64,000 bases of DNA, from the NCBI RefSeq assembly GCF_030848945.1, contig NZ_JANHAX010000003.1:186001-250000 (forward strand), written 5' to 3'. Below the pieces are notes generated by a model. That model saw nothing but the letters and a program-made list of their open reading frames with translations. It ran no database searches and was not told the origin of the DNA. A program made the position numbers and the translations under genes. Numbering within the stretch: position 1 is the stretch's first letter; every line of letters starts with the position of its first letter. This DNA comes from Marimonas arenosa (GTDB taxonomy: Bacteria > Pseudomonadota > Alphaproteobacteria > Rhodobacterales > Rhodobacteraceae). Below, in pieces: positions 52,250 to 60,592 of this stretch.

Positions 52250-53589
52250 AACGCCTCATCGAAAGAGGCCTGATGTTCGGCAACCTGATCGAGGTGGCCT
52301 CGCCCGCCTTGATCGAGCGCTATAACCGGGCGCTGGAGCATCTGACCGGCAAGCGCACGGCGCTGGAGGATCTCCATATCGACATTTCCGGCTATTCCCC
52401 GGAAGTCGGTGACGAGCTGGGGGACCACCTTTACCTCAACCAGAACGGCGTGAACCGCCAGTTCATCTTGCTGACCACCGAGCAGAAGACGGCGCCGCTC
52501 CTGGGGGCGAAGTTTTCGACCAGCCGCGGGATCCTCAGGCAGTTCATCGAGGAGAACGAGGCGCAGCTTTTCGCGCTGACCGCGCGCGACGCGGTGGCGG
52601 GGGAGCTGGTGAATTCGGTTTACGCGGTGGAGACACCGGAACGGCTGTTCGACATCCGCAAGGTGGTGATTGAGGCGGATACGACGGAAGGCACGGTGCG
52701 GCAAGCCGAGAAACTCGGGGCGCTAGTGGACCGGTTCCAGAGCGAAGATGACGCCTGGTTCGACGATGTGCTGATCGCCGAGATGATCACTATGGCGAAG
52801 AAGACCGGCGACGTGACACGCAACCCTGTCAAACTCAGACAAATGGAGTTCGAGCAGCAGAATTTCTGGACGGCGCATTTCGGCGGGCTCTACCTGTTCC
52901 GGGGGATGGACCACCCGGCGGTGATCGCCAGTGGTGACAAGACCGGGCTGGGCAAGCTGCCGATAAAATATACGTTCGACCTGAATGATCGGAACCAGAT
53001 CGCCAAGTTCTTCGAGTTCAACGACCTGGTGGAGCCGATCGTCAAGGCGCGCGGCATAGATGCCGCCGCGATCCTGCGGCAGAAGATGGATTTCATCGTG
53101 GTCGACGCGGCGCAGGAGGCCGGGATCGACCTGTCGGGCGCCACGCGGGCGGATATCCGGGCGTTGGCGCGACGCTATGCCGGGCAGCTGCCAGAGGAGT
53201 TCCACGGGCTGCAGGAGCTGCTGCACTGGGCCGAGGACGGCGGCAAGTGGCCGCGGATCACCAGCGACCACCCGGCCTATTTCTATACGTTGCGCGCGGC
53301 CGATCATGCCGACCGGGACCTGGTCAACATGCTGTTGTCGGAGCTGGCGCCGAAGGACGTGCGGCAACTGTTCATCTGCCACAAGGAGCTGTTCTACAGG
53401 CTCTATGCCGGATGGAGCGAGACCAAGAAGTCCTATGTCGCCGATTTCCTGCACCGCGAATATCAGGTGGACAAGGTGGGCACGCGGAAGGCACTCTTTG
53501 GCCACGACGCGCCGTTGGCCGACGATGGCACTGTGCCGCGCGAGGACCTGATCGAGCGGGTGGGGCCATGGGGAGCCGTGAGGAGGTAA
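52246..53589 (+). CDS. Large protein of unknown family, AAA+ operon
   Basis: 447 residues, soluble and acidic, no signal peptide. Conserved-looking blocks: 'MKRLIERGLMFGNLIEVASP', 'FILLTTEQKTAPLLGAKFST', 'MDFIVVDAAQEAGIDLSGAT' and 'LFICHKELFYRLYAGWSETK', ending 'LIERVGPWGAVRR'. I do not recognise a fold. The compact operon position, starting four bases inside the preceding membrane gene, suggests a cytoplasmic component assembled with the AAA+ ATPase. Confidence 0.85.
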   Translation: MKRLIERGLMFGNLIEVASPALIERYNRALEHLTGKRTALEDLHIDISGYSPEVGDELGDHLYLNQNGVNRQFILLTTEQKTAPLLGAKFSTSRGILRQFIEENEAQLFALTARDAVAGELVNSVYAVETPERLFDIRKVVIEADTTEGTVRQAEKLGALVDRFQSEDDAWFDDVLIAEMITMAKKTGDVTRNPVKLRQMEFEQQNFWTAHFGGLYLFRGMDHPAVIASGDKTGLGKLPIKYTFDLNDRNQIAKFFEFNDLVEPIVKARGIDAAAILRQKMDFIVVDAAQEAGIDLSGATRADIRALARRYAGQLPEEFHGLQELLHWAEDGGKWPRITSDHPAYFYTLRAADHADRDLVNMLLSELAPKDVRQLFICHKELFYRLYAGWSETKKSYVADFLHREYQVDKVGTRKALFGHDAPLADDGTVPREDLIERVGPWGAVRR

Positions 53590-53592
53590 GCA

Positions 53593-53865
53593 ATGGGGTT
53601 CATCCGGCTGATCATATTCGGGGCCATCGGGCTGACCGTGATCTATTTCCTGCTGTCGATCTATTCGCGCAGCCTGCGCAAGGAGAAACTGGAGAATGCC
53701 TGGGCCGAGGATCACCCGCAAGGCGGCGATCCGGTCGAGCGCGAGGCCTTTCTGGAGCGGGGCATGGCGCAGTATGAAAGCTCGCTCAGGCCCAAGCTCC
53801 TGCTTCTGGTTTACGTTGTGCCGGCGGTGCTGGTGACCGTGATCCACATCCTGACGACCTATTGA
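53593..53865 (+). CDS. Small two-helix membrane protein, AAA+ operon
   Basis: 90 residues. An N-terminal transmembrane helix ('LIIFGAIGLTVIYFLLSIYS') and a C-terminal one ('LLLLVYVVPAVLVTVIHILT') are joined by a charged segment with 'DPVEREAFLERGMAQYE', probably cytoplasmic. It starts three bases after the previous stop. No known family; a candidate anchor for soluble operon proteins. Confidence 0.8.
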   Translation: MGFIRLIIFGAIGLTVIYFLLSIYSRSLRKEKLENAWAEDHPQGGDPVEREAFLERGMAQYESSLRPKLLLLVYVVPAVLVTVIHILTTY

Positions 53866-53876
53866 GAGGAGGCGAC

Positions 53877-54539
53877 ATGCGCCGGATCTGGACCATCATC
53901 AAGGTGATTTTCTTCGTGCTGCTGGCGACGGTTCTGCATTACGTGTTGCCACAGCATGACGTGGGCCGTGTGACGTCGAGCGAGGTGATCCGGGCGGATT
54001 TCACCGGGCTCAACCGCATCTTCTACGCGCAGGCCGACAGCGGCACGGCAGAGCTGACGACGCGGGATCTGCGGCTGATCAACACCGAGATCAGGAAGAC
54101 CTGGTTTCTGGGATTCGGACAACGCGAGTCGACTCGCGTGATGGTCTATCGCAACGAGGACACCGGCTGGATCTGGCCACCCTATTTCAAGTTCGACTCG
54201 TCCGATCTTCAGGCCGAGGCCAACGCCGCGAGCGTACAGGCGGCAGGGCAGGATCAATGGGTGGTGATCACCCATTACGGCTGGCGAAACAAGTACCTGA
54301 CGATCTATCCCAACGCGATCGGAATCAGGAAAGTCGACGGGCCGGACGTGACCGTGATCCCGTGGTTCAACATCTTCTTCTTCGTCTTTGTCCTGTTGGC
54401 CATCGGGATGATCCGGGCGATGTGGCGGCAGTTCCGCGAGCGCACCATCGACCCGGCCTGGGACGATGTGCACGAGAGCGTGACGCATCAGAAGGGGCGC
54501 ATCGCGCGCTGGCTGGATAGCTGGCGGTCGAAAAAGTGA
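53877..54539 (+). CDS. DUF1523 family membrane protein, AAA+ operon
   Basis: 220 residues. One N-terminal helix (~5-23) and one C-terminal helix (~160-182) bracket a domain with the DUF1523 pattern: 'LHYVLPQHDVGRVTSSEVIR', 'ELTTRDLRLINTEIRK', 'VYRNEDTGWIWPPYFKFDSS' and 'QWVVITHYGWRNKYLTIYPN'. The middle domain is probably periplasmic. DUF1523 is a Rhodobacterales-type family without known function. GAGGAGGC precedes the ATG. It closes the operon and links it to a described, though unexplained, family. Confidence 0.87.
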   Translation: MRRIWTIIKVIFFVLLATVLHYVLPQHDVGRVTSSEVIRADFTGLNRIFYAQADSGTAELTTRDLRLINTEIRKTWFLGFGQRESTRVMVYRNEDTGWIWPPYFKFDSSDLQAEANAASVQAAGQDQWVVITHYGWRNKYLTIYPNAIGIRKVDGPDVTVIPWFNIFFFVFVLLAIGMIRAMWRQFRERTIDPAWDDVHESVTHQKGRIARWLDSWRSKK

Positions 54540-54603
54540 GCCCGGTGGCTGTGCAACCGCAGCCGGTGGATCGTGACTATTTCCGGAAAGATGAAAGACC
54601 GGC

Positions 54604-55353
54604 TCAGGCCAGGCTGCGAACCAGGCTGGCCAGGGCCAGGGCGATGAGCAGCGACAGCGAGAAGGGACGGTGGTAGCGTTCCCATCGGGGCGTAAACAGG
54701 CGGCGGCCGAGCGCAACGCCGGCCATGGTCGGGAGAAACAGGAGCGTGGCCCGGGTGAGCGCCGTGGCGGTGAGCATGCCAAAGAGGCTCTGCCAGACAA
54801 GCCCGAGGGTGCCGCCGAGGAAGATGATCAGGATCAGTGTGCCGCGTATCCGCCGCGGCGGGATGTTCAGCGCCAGAGTGTAGAGCGCAATGACCATGCC
54901 GCCAATCGAGGCCAGGCCGGTGACGAAGCCCGAGAAGATACCGGTGGCCACGGTGGGCAGCGCTGCCGGCGAAACCGGCAGGCGCAGGCGCAGGAGCTGT
55001 GCTGCGGCGAGCCCCAGTATCAGCAGCAGCGCGATGCGGCGCGACAGGTCGGGCGGCAGCGAGGTGGTGAGCCAGAGACCGAGGGGCACGCCGATCAGGG
55101 CGCCGGTCTGCAAGCGCAGCGCCATTTTCCTGTCCGCGTCGCCGAGGCCGCCGCGCAGGAGCAGCAGCGAAGAGGCGAGTTCGAGCAGCAGGCAGATCGG
55201 GATCAGTTCGACCGGCGGGATCAGGATCACCAGCGTCGCCATGATCAGCGCCGAGAGGGCGAAGCCGGTGAAGCCGCGTACGAGCCCGGCGAAAAAGACC
55301 GTGACGGCAGCGAAAGCCAGTTGACCCGGTGTCAGCGCGGCGGCAACAATCAT
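54604..55353 (-). CDS. TauE/SafE family anion exporter
   Basis: 249 residues with about eight transmembrane helices in two halves, each with the family's small-residue pattern ('GLVRGFTGFALSALIM' and 'GFVTGLASIGGMVIAL'). TauE/SafE proteins export sulfite or sulfonates. Its four-base overlap with the citrate synthase gene and the neighbouring xsc suggest export of the sulfite made from sulfoacetaldehyde. Confidence 0.9.
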   Translation of the reverse strand: MIVAAALTPGQLAFAAVTVFFAGLVRGFTGFALSALIMATLVILIPPVELIPICLLLELASSLLLLRGGLGDADRKMALRLQTGALIGVPLGLWLTTSLPPDLSRRIALLLILGLAAAQLLRLRLPVSPAALPTVATGIFSGFVTGLASIGGMVIALYTLALNIPPRRIRGTLILIIFLGGTLGLVWQSLFGMLTATALTRATLLFLPTMAGVALGRRLFTPRWERYHRPFSLSLLIALALASLVRSLA

Positions 55354-56483
55354 CGCTCGGCGAGCGGCAGGTAGGGGCGCGGCTCGGGGCCGTTATAGAG
55401 GGTGAGCGGGCGGATGAGGATGTTCTGGCGCTGCTGTTCGATGCACTGGATGATCCAGCCGGGCATGCGGCCGAGGGCAAAGATCGGAACGTAGAGGTCC
55501 ATCGGGATGCCATGCAACTGGTAGATGACGCCGGAGTAGAAATCGACATTCACGTTCAGGCCGTGGCGGGCATAGGGTTTCATCGCCTCGACCACGGCTT
55601 GCAGGATTTCATACCATTCGGGGGCGCCCATCTCTTCGCCCAGGCGGCGCACGCCCTCGCGCATGTGCCGCGCGCGCGGATCCTCGGCGCGGTAGACGCG
55701 GTGGCCGAAGCCGGTGACGGCCTCGCGGTTCTTGCGCTTTGTCTTGACGTAGTCGGCAGCGTTTTCGGGCGAGCCGATCTCTTGCACCATTTTCATCACG
55801 TCTTCGGCAGCCCCGCCATGGGCGGGGCCGGCGAGCGTGGACAGCGCGGTGACGATGGCGCCGTGCAGGTTCGCCTCGGTCCCGATGGTGACGCGGGCGG
55901 CGAAGGACGAGGCGTTGGAGCCATGCTCGGCATGCAGGATGAAATCGACATCGGCGAGGCGAGCGGCATCTTGGGAGGGCTTTTCCCCCTTGAGCATCCA
56001 TAGCCAGTTGGCAGCGTGGGAGAGATCGGGGTCCGGGACGACGGGCGCGCGGCCGTTGCGGATCGCCTCGTGTGCTGCGACGATCATCGGCACCTGGCTG
56101 GTCAGGCGAAGTCCGTTCTCGATGAAAGCCTCTTCGCCCATCTGCCGGCTGCCCGGTTCCAGCGCGGCCAGGGCCGAGACCGCGGTGCGCAGTACGTCCA
56201 TCGGGTGGCCGCCCTTGCAGGCGGCGATAATGTCGAAAATCGCGGGCGGCAGGGTCCGGGCCGCCGTGAGGCGGGCATCGAAGTCGGCGAGTTGCGCCGC
56301 GTTGGGAAGATCGCCGTGGATCAAAAGATAGGCGACTTCCTCGAAGGTGGACCGGGTGGCTAGATCGTGGATCGAGTAGCCGCGATAGCTCAGCTCTCCC
56401 CGGGTGCCGTCAATCTGCGAGACGCCGGAGCGTTCGAAATAGATGCCCTTGAGGCCGCGGTTGATCTTGACGTCTTCGGTCAT
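55350..56483 (-). CDS. Citrate synthase family protein
   Basis: 377 residues, the short citrate/2-methylcitrate synthase type. The catalytic residues are in place: His in 'AHGGAAEDVMKMV', His in 'VTGFGHRVYRAEDPRARHMR', and Asp in 'VDFYSGVIYQLHGIP'. It condenses acetyl-CoA (or propionyl-CoA) with oxaloacetate. Being coupled to the TauE gene and next to pta, it probably draws taurine-derived acetyl-CoA into the TCA cycle. A second housekeeping gltA would be expected elsewhere. Confidence 0.9.
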   Translation of the reverse strand: MTEDVKINRGLKGIYFERSGVSQIDGTRGELSYRGYSIHDLATRSTFEEVAYLLIHGDLPNAAQLADFDARLTAARTLPPAIFDIIAACKGGHPMDVLRTAVSALAALEPGSRQMGEEAFIENGLRLTSQVPMIVAAHEAIRNGRAPVVPDPDLSHAANWLWMLKGEKPSQDAARLADVDFILHAEHGSNASSFAARVTIGTEANLHGAIVTALSTLAGPAHGGAAEDVMKMVQEIGSPENAADYVKTKRKNREAVTGFGHRVYRAEDPRARHMREGVRRLGEEMGAPEWYEILQAVVEAMKPYARHGLNVNVDFYSGVIYQLHGIPMDLYVPIFALGRMPGWIIQCIEQQRQNILIRPLTLYNGPEPRPYLPLAER

Positions 56484-56516
56484 GGCTGGCTCCTTGCGGT
56501 ATGAAGGGGGTATGTC

Positions 56517-57371
56517 ATGGTGCTGTTTCTGGACCGGATGGCGCAGGCTGCGACGACGAAAGCCGCGCAGGTTGTTTTTCCCGAGCTTGACGACCTGCGG
56601 GTGGCGGCGGCGGCAAAGCGGCTTGAGGCCGAGGGGTTGTGCGTGCCGATAGGCCTGTCGCAGGTGTCGGACGCGCAGGTGGCGGCACTGGTCGAGGCCC
56701 GCGGGATGAAGGAATCAATGGCGCGGCGGCTTCTGGGGAAACCGCTGTACCGGGCGGCGGCGATGGTCGCGGCAGGCGAGGCCGACGCCATGGTGGCCGG
56801 CGCTGACAGCCCGACGCGGCGGGTGATCGAGGCGGCGGCGATGGCGATCGGGTTGGACGAGGGCGTGGAGACGCCGTCGTCGTTTTTCGTGATGCTGTTT
56901 CCGGACGGGCGCGAGTTGATATTCGCCGATTGCGCGGTGAATGTCGCCCCGGATGCGGGGCAACTGGCGGATATCGCGCGGGCTTCGGCACGATCGGCCG
57001 CAGACCTTTTGGGCGCGGCGCGGGTGGCGATGCTGTCCTTCTCGACCGGGACCAGCGGGGCGGGCACGAGCGTAGATCTGGTACGCGTGGCGGCGGCGCG
57101 GGCCGGATTTGCCGGTCCGGTGCAGGCGGATGCGGCACTGGATCCGGAGATTGCGGCGAAGAAGGGGGCGGGGGCGGGTGACGCCAACGTGCTGATCTTT
57201 CCCGATCTCGATGCCGGCAACATCGCGTACAAGCTGTGCCAGGAACTGGCCGGGGCGCAGGCGCTGGGGCCGTTTCTGCAGGGTTTTCGAAGGCCGGTCT
57301 GCGATTTGAGCCGGGGCGCGAGCGTAGACGATATCGTGGCGGCGACCGCGGTGACCGTGGCAATGGCGTGA
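56517..57371 (+). CDS. pta: Phosphate acetyltransferase (short form)
   Basis: 284 residues of the phosphotransacetylase domain, shorter than the usual ~320-340. Visible blocks: 'ELDDLRVAAAAKRLEAEG', 'AGEADAMVAGADSPTRRVIE', 'FADCAVNVAPDAGQLADIAR', 'MLSFSTGTSGAGTSVDLVRV', 'GPVQADAALDPEIAAKKGAG' and 'NVLIFPDLDAGNIAYKLCQE'. It converts acetyl phosphate from Xsc to acetyl-CoA. It points away from citrate synthase and converges with ackA. The compactness seems to come from a trimmed N-terminal part and small loops rather than from a frameshift. Confidence 0.9.
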   Translation: MVLFLDRMAQAATTKAAQVVFPELDDLRVAAAAKRLEAEGLCVPIGLSQVSDAQVAALVEARGMKESMARRLLGKPLYRAAAMVAAGEADAMVAGADSPTRRVIEAAAMAIGLDEGVETPSSFFVMLFPDGRELIFADCAVNVAPDAGQLADIARASARSAADLLGAARVAMLSFSTGTSGAGTSVDLVRVAAARAGFAGPVQADAALDPEIAAKKGAGAGDANVLIFPDLDAGNIAYKLCQELAGAQALGPFLQGFRRPVCDLSRGASVDDIVAATAVTVAMA

Positions 57372-57378
57372 ACGTTGG

Positions 57379-57497
57379 CGGAAACCGACCCGGTTTCCGG
57401 TTCGAATTCCGACGCGGAATTCGAGGCGCGGGCGGTTAGGCTTGGCGCGGGCCGGAAATCGCGTCGATTTCCGAAACGTTTTTCGCCACGAAAAACG
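57379..57497. repeat. Array of four 21-base hairpins between pta and ackA
   Basis: Four perfect hairpins, each with a 9-bp stem and 3-base loop. (1) CGGAAACCG-ACC-CGGTTTCCG at 57379-57399. (2) CGAATTCCG-ACG-CGGAATTCG at 57403-57423. (3) CGGAAATCG-CGT-CGATTTCCG at 57453-57473. (4) CGTTTTTCG-CCA-CGAAAAACG at 57477-57497. They fill the convergent spacer and the last ends one base before the ackA stop codon. Stems differ but geometry and C-G ends are identical. They could jointly terminate both transcripts. Confidence 0.85.
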
Positions 57498-57498
57498 C

Positions 57499-58656
57499 TC
57501 ATGCCGCCGCCATCAGGGAAAGCGCGTCGCGGGCGATCATTTCTTCTTCACGGGCGGGGACGATCCAGACCGTAACTTTGGACGTGTCCGCGTGCAGACG
57601 GGGGGCGTTGCGGTGGTTGGCGTCGGGGTCCATGCGCCCACCGAGCCATTCCAGCCCGCGCAGGATGCGGGCGCGCACGCCTACGGCGTTTTCACCGATG
57701 CCGCCGGTGAAGGCGATGGCGTCGAGCCCTTCCATCGCGGCGATGAGACTGCCGGCGTGGCGCAGCGTCCAGTAACAGAAATGCTCGACGGCGAAATCGC
57801 TGTCGGCACTGTGGTCGAGCATCAGCTTGCGCATGTCGGATTTGCCGCCTGACAAGCCCAGAAGCCCGCTTTCGTGGTTCAGGATTGCCTTGGTGCGCTC
57901 GAGCCCGTGATCCTCGACCAGACGCAGCACGGCGTTGGCGTCGATGCCCCCTGACCGGGTACCCATGGTGAGCCCGTCGAGCGGTGAATAGCCCATGGTG
58001 GTGGCGATGGACTTGCCGTTCTTGATGGCGCAGAGCGAGGCGCCGTTGCCGAGGTGAAAAGCCAGCAGGCGGGAAGGCAGGGGTTCGCCGGATATTTCAG
58101 GCAGCAGGCGGGTGAGCGAGGCGTAGGACAGGCCGTGGAAACCATAGCGGCGGATGCCCTTGGTTTCCATCATCTTCGGGATGGCATAGCGGGTTGCGAC
58201 CTCGGGGTTGGTGGCGTGAAAGCTGGTGTCGAAGCTGGCGAATTGCGGCAGGTCGGGGGCCAGCTCGGCCAGCGTGTCGATGGCTGCGAGGTTGTGCGGA
58301 TTGTGCAGCGGCGCGAGCGGCGAGCAGGCGGCAATCTCGGCGCGCACATCGGGGGTGATGCGGACAGGTTGGGTGAGCTTGTGGCCGCCGTGGACAACCC
58401 GGTGGGCGGCGGCCCTGAGCGAGGCCAGCGTGAAGCCATGCGTCTCTAACCCGGCGAGAATCGCCTGCAGCGCGGAGCGGTGGTCGATGAAGGGGGACTG
58501 GGTATCGTGATCGCCGATCCGCAGGAACGAGGCGCCGCCGATCTCGGCGGCGATACCGGAGAGCTTTTCGGCAAGGTTAGGGTCGAAAACCGCGAATTTG
58601 ATCGAGGAGGACCCGGCGTTCAGAACCAGGATGTGGTCGCCGCCGGGCCCTGCCAT
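57499..58656 (-). CDS. ackA: Acetate kinase
   Basis: 385 residues of the ASKHA fold: 'ILVLNAGSSSIKFAVFDP' at the N-terminus, 'HRVVHGGHKLTQPVRI', 'FDTSFHATNP' with catalytic Asp, 'RRYGFHGLSYASLTRLL', 'FHLGNGASLCAIKNGKSIAT' and 'IAFTGGIGENAVGVRARIL'. It makes ATP and acetate from acetyl phosphate and ADP, the energy-yielding branch after Xsc. It follows xsc by three bases and belongs to the same operon. Confidence 0.95.
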   Translation of the reverse strand: MAGPGGDHILVLNAGSSSIKFAVFDPNLAEKLSGIAAEIGGASFLRIGDHDTQSPFIDHRSALQAILAGLETHGFTLASLRAAAHRVVHGGHKLTQPVRITPDVRAEIAACSPLAPLHNPHNLAAIDTLAELAPDLPQFASFDTSFHATNPEVATRYAIPKMMETKGIRRYGFHGLSYASLTRLLPEISGEPLPSRLLAFHLGNGASLCAIKNGKSIATTMGYSPLDGLTMGTRSGGIDANAVLRLVEDHGLERTKAILNHESGLLGLSGGKSDMRKLMLDHSADSDFAVEHFCYWTLRHAGSLIAAMEGLDAIAFTGGIGENAVGVRARILRGLEWLGGRMDPDANHRNAPRLHADTSKVTVWIVPAREEEMIARDALSLMAAA

Positions 58657-58659
58657 GGA

Positions 58660-60435
58660 TCAAGCTTTCTGTTTCGCCATGTCGGCGGGGTCGATCCCTG
58701 CCACTTCGACCGGTTTCTTCATTGCGTCGCGGCGGAAGGGTTCGCCCAGTTCCTGGTTGATCATCGCCTCGATCAGCGTGGTACGCCCATGGTTCATCTG
58801 GTCGTCGATGGCCTTGGCCAGCGCGTCCTTGAGCTCGTCCATGGTGCGGGCGACCACGCCCTGCAAGCCACAGGCCTGTGCGATGCCGGCATAGCTGACC
58901 TGCTCGTCCAGTTCGGTGCCGACGAAATTGTCGTCATACCACAGGGTCGAGTTGCGCTTCTCGGCGCCCCATTGGTAGTTGCGGAACACCACCTGGGTGA
59001 TCGGCGGCCATTCTTCGCGGCCAATCGCGGTGAGCTCGGTCACGGCGATGCCGAAAGCACCGTCGCCGGAGAAGCCGACCACGGGTACGTCGGGCCGTCC
59101 GATCTTGGCGCCGATGATCGAAGGCAGACCATAGCCGCAGGGGCCGAAGAGACCGGGGGCCAGGTATTTGCGCCCTTCTTCGAAGGTTGGGTAGGCGTTG
59201 CCGATGGCGCAGTTGTTGCCGATGTCGGACGAGATGATCGCCTCTTTCGGCAGAGCGCTTTCGATGGCGCGCCATGCCATGCGGGGGCTCATCCAGTCCG
59301 GCTTGTCGGCACGGGCGCGTTCGTTCCAGGTGGTGCCGGGATCGTCATCCTCGTGATCCATGCCCGCCAGTTGCTGGGCCCAGGCCGATTTGGTTTGCGC
59401 GATCAGGTCACGGCGGGCCTTGCGGCCTTCGTCGCCGGCGGTGCCGGAGAGACGGTCAAGCAGTTGTTCGGCCACCTTCCTGGCGTCGCCGACGATGCCG
59501 ACAGAGACCTTCTTGGTCAGGCCGATGCGGTCGGGGTTGATATCGACCTGGATGATTTTCGCATCCTTCGGCCAGTAGTCGATGCCGTAGCCTGGCAGGG
59601 TCGAGAACGGGTTAAGGCGGGTGCCGAGGCAGAGCACCACGTCGGCCTTGGAAATGAGTTCCATCCCGGCCTTGGAGCCGTTGTAGCCCAGCGGCCCGGC
59701 AAAGAGCGGGTGCGAGCCGGGGAAGGCGTCGTTGTGCTGGTAGCCGACGCAGACCGGCGCATCGAGCCGTTCGGCCAGCGCCATCGAGGCGGGGATGGCG
59801 CCGCCCAGCACCACGCCCGCGCCATTGAGGATGACCGGGAAGCGGGCCTCGGACAGCAGCTGGGCAGCGTCGGCCAGCGCGGCTTCGCCGCCGCGGGGGC
59901 GTTCGAAATCGACGGTCTCGGGCAGATCGATGTCGATCACCTGGGTCCAGAAATCGCGCGGGACGTTGATCTGGGCTGGGGCGGATGCACGATGGGCGTT
60001 GAGGATCACCCGGTTCAGAACCTCGGCGATCCGCGAAGGATCGCGGACCTCTTCCTGATAGGCGACCATGTCCTGGAACAGCGCCATCTGCTCGACCTCC
60101 TGAAAACCGCCCTGGCCGATGGTCTTGTTGGCGGCCTGCGGGGTGACCAGGAGAAGCGGCGTGTGGTTCCAGTAGGCGGTTTTCACGGCGGTGACGAAGT
60201 TGGTGATGCCGGGGCCGTTCTGGGCGATCATCATCGACATCTTGCCGGAGGCGCGGGTATAGCCGTCGGCCATCATCCCGCCCGAGCCTTCGTGGGCGCA
60301 GTCCCAGAACATGATCCCGGCCTTCGGGAAGAGGTCGGAGATCGGCATGAAGGCCGAGCCGATGATGCCGAAAGCGTGTTCGATTCCGTGGCGCTGGAGA
60401 ACCTTCACGAAGGCTTCTTCTGTGGTCATTTTCAT
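58660..60435 (-). CDS. xsc: Sulfoacetaldehyde acetyltransferase
   Basis: 591 residues, a thiamine-diphosphate enzyme that converts sulfoacetaldehyde and phosphate to acetyl phosphate and sulfite. The N-terminal PYR domain has 'VLQRHGIEHAFGIIGSAFMP' and the Glu-containing 'CAHEGSGGMMADGYTRASGK'; the C-terminal PP domain has 'VVGFSGDGAFGIAVTELTAI' with the GDG metal motif. Sequence and length match Xsc of roseobacters, and the tauR-xsc-ackA-pta neighbourhood confirms it. ATG at 60435 or 60429. Confidence 0.95.
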   Translation of the reverse strand: MKMTTEEAFVKVLQRHGIEHAFGIIGSAFMPISDLFPKAGIMFWDCAHEGSGGMMADGYTRASGKMSMMIAQNGPGITNFVTAVKTAYWNHTPLLLVTPQAANKTIGQGGFQEVEQMALFQDMVAYQEEVRDPSRIAEVLNRVILNAHRASAPAQINVPRDFWTQVIDIDLPETVDFERPRGGEAALADAAQLLSEARFPVILNGAGVVLGGAIPASMALAERLDAPVCVGYQHNDAFPGSHPLFAGPLGYNGSKAGMELISKADVVLCLGTRLNPFSTLPGYGIDYWPKDAKIIQVDINPDRIGLTKKVSVGIVGDARKVAEQLLDRLSGTAGDEGRKARRDLIAQTKSAWAQQLAGMDHEDDDPGTTWNERARADKPDWMSPRMAWRAIESALPKEAIISSDIGNNCAIGNAYPTFEEGRKYLAPGLFGPCGYGLPSIIGAKIGRPDVPVVGFSGDGAFGIAVTELTAIGREEWPPITQVVFRNYQWGAEKRNSTLWYDDNFVGTELDEQVSYAGIAQACGLQGVVARTMDELKDALAKAIDDQMNHGRTTLIEAMINQELGEPFRRDAMKKPVEVAGIDPADMAKQKA

Positions 60436-60523
60436 GGGCGCGTTCCTTTGGACATGGAGGGTTGGCGGCGAGTCGGGCTACCGCACGGGTTGGGATGAAT
60501 TTACGGGCTCCACAAGTCTGGGG

Positions 60524-60556
60524 TTAGGGCCAATTCCCTTGGCCTCCTAGAGCCAG
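60524..60556 (-). promoter_or_regulatory. Putative weak TauR direct repeats upstream of xsc
   Basis: On the minus strand CTGGCTCTAG (60556-60547) and TTGGCCCTAA (60533-60524) lie 23 bases apart start to start, about 90-120 bases before xsc. They match the CTGG-N-C-Y-TAA form of the clearer pair upstream of tauR at seven or eight of ten positions each. This is the place a MocR-type activator would bind, but the match is imperfect. Confidence 0.35.
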
Positions 60557-60592
60557 ATTTCGCGCGAACCGCGCCTTTGGGTCAGCGCCGGG

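Noticed and set aside
46478..54539. Prophage, gene-transfer-agent or type VI secretion cluster
   Set aside because: No capsid, portal, terminase, tail, VgrG, Hcp or contractile-sheath features; the soluble proteins and small membrane proteins do not match these sets.
46478..54539. Known anti-phage system (restriction-modification, BREX, CBASS, Thoeris and similar)
   Set aside because: No nuclease, methylase, cyclase, TIR or reverse-transcriptase motif is visible in any of the genes.
58480..60498. 672-codon open frame on the plus strand across xsc and ackA
   Set aside because: It is antisense to two unmistakable enzymes; long antisense frames are expected in GC-rich coding DNA, and its translation shows no family features.
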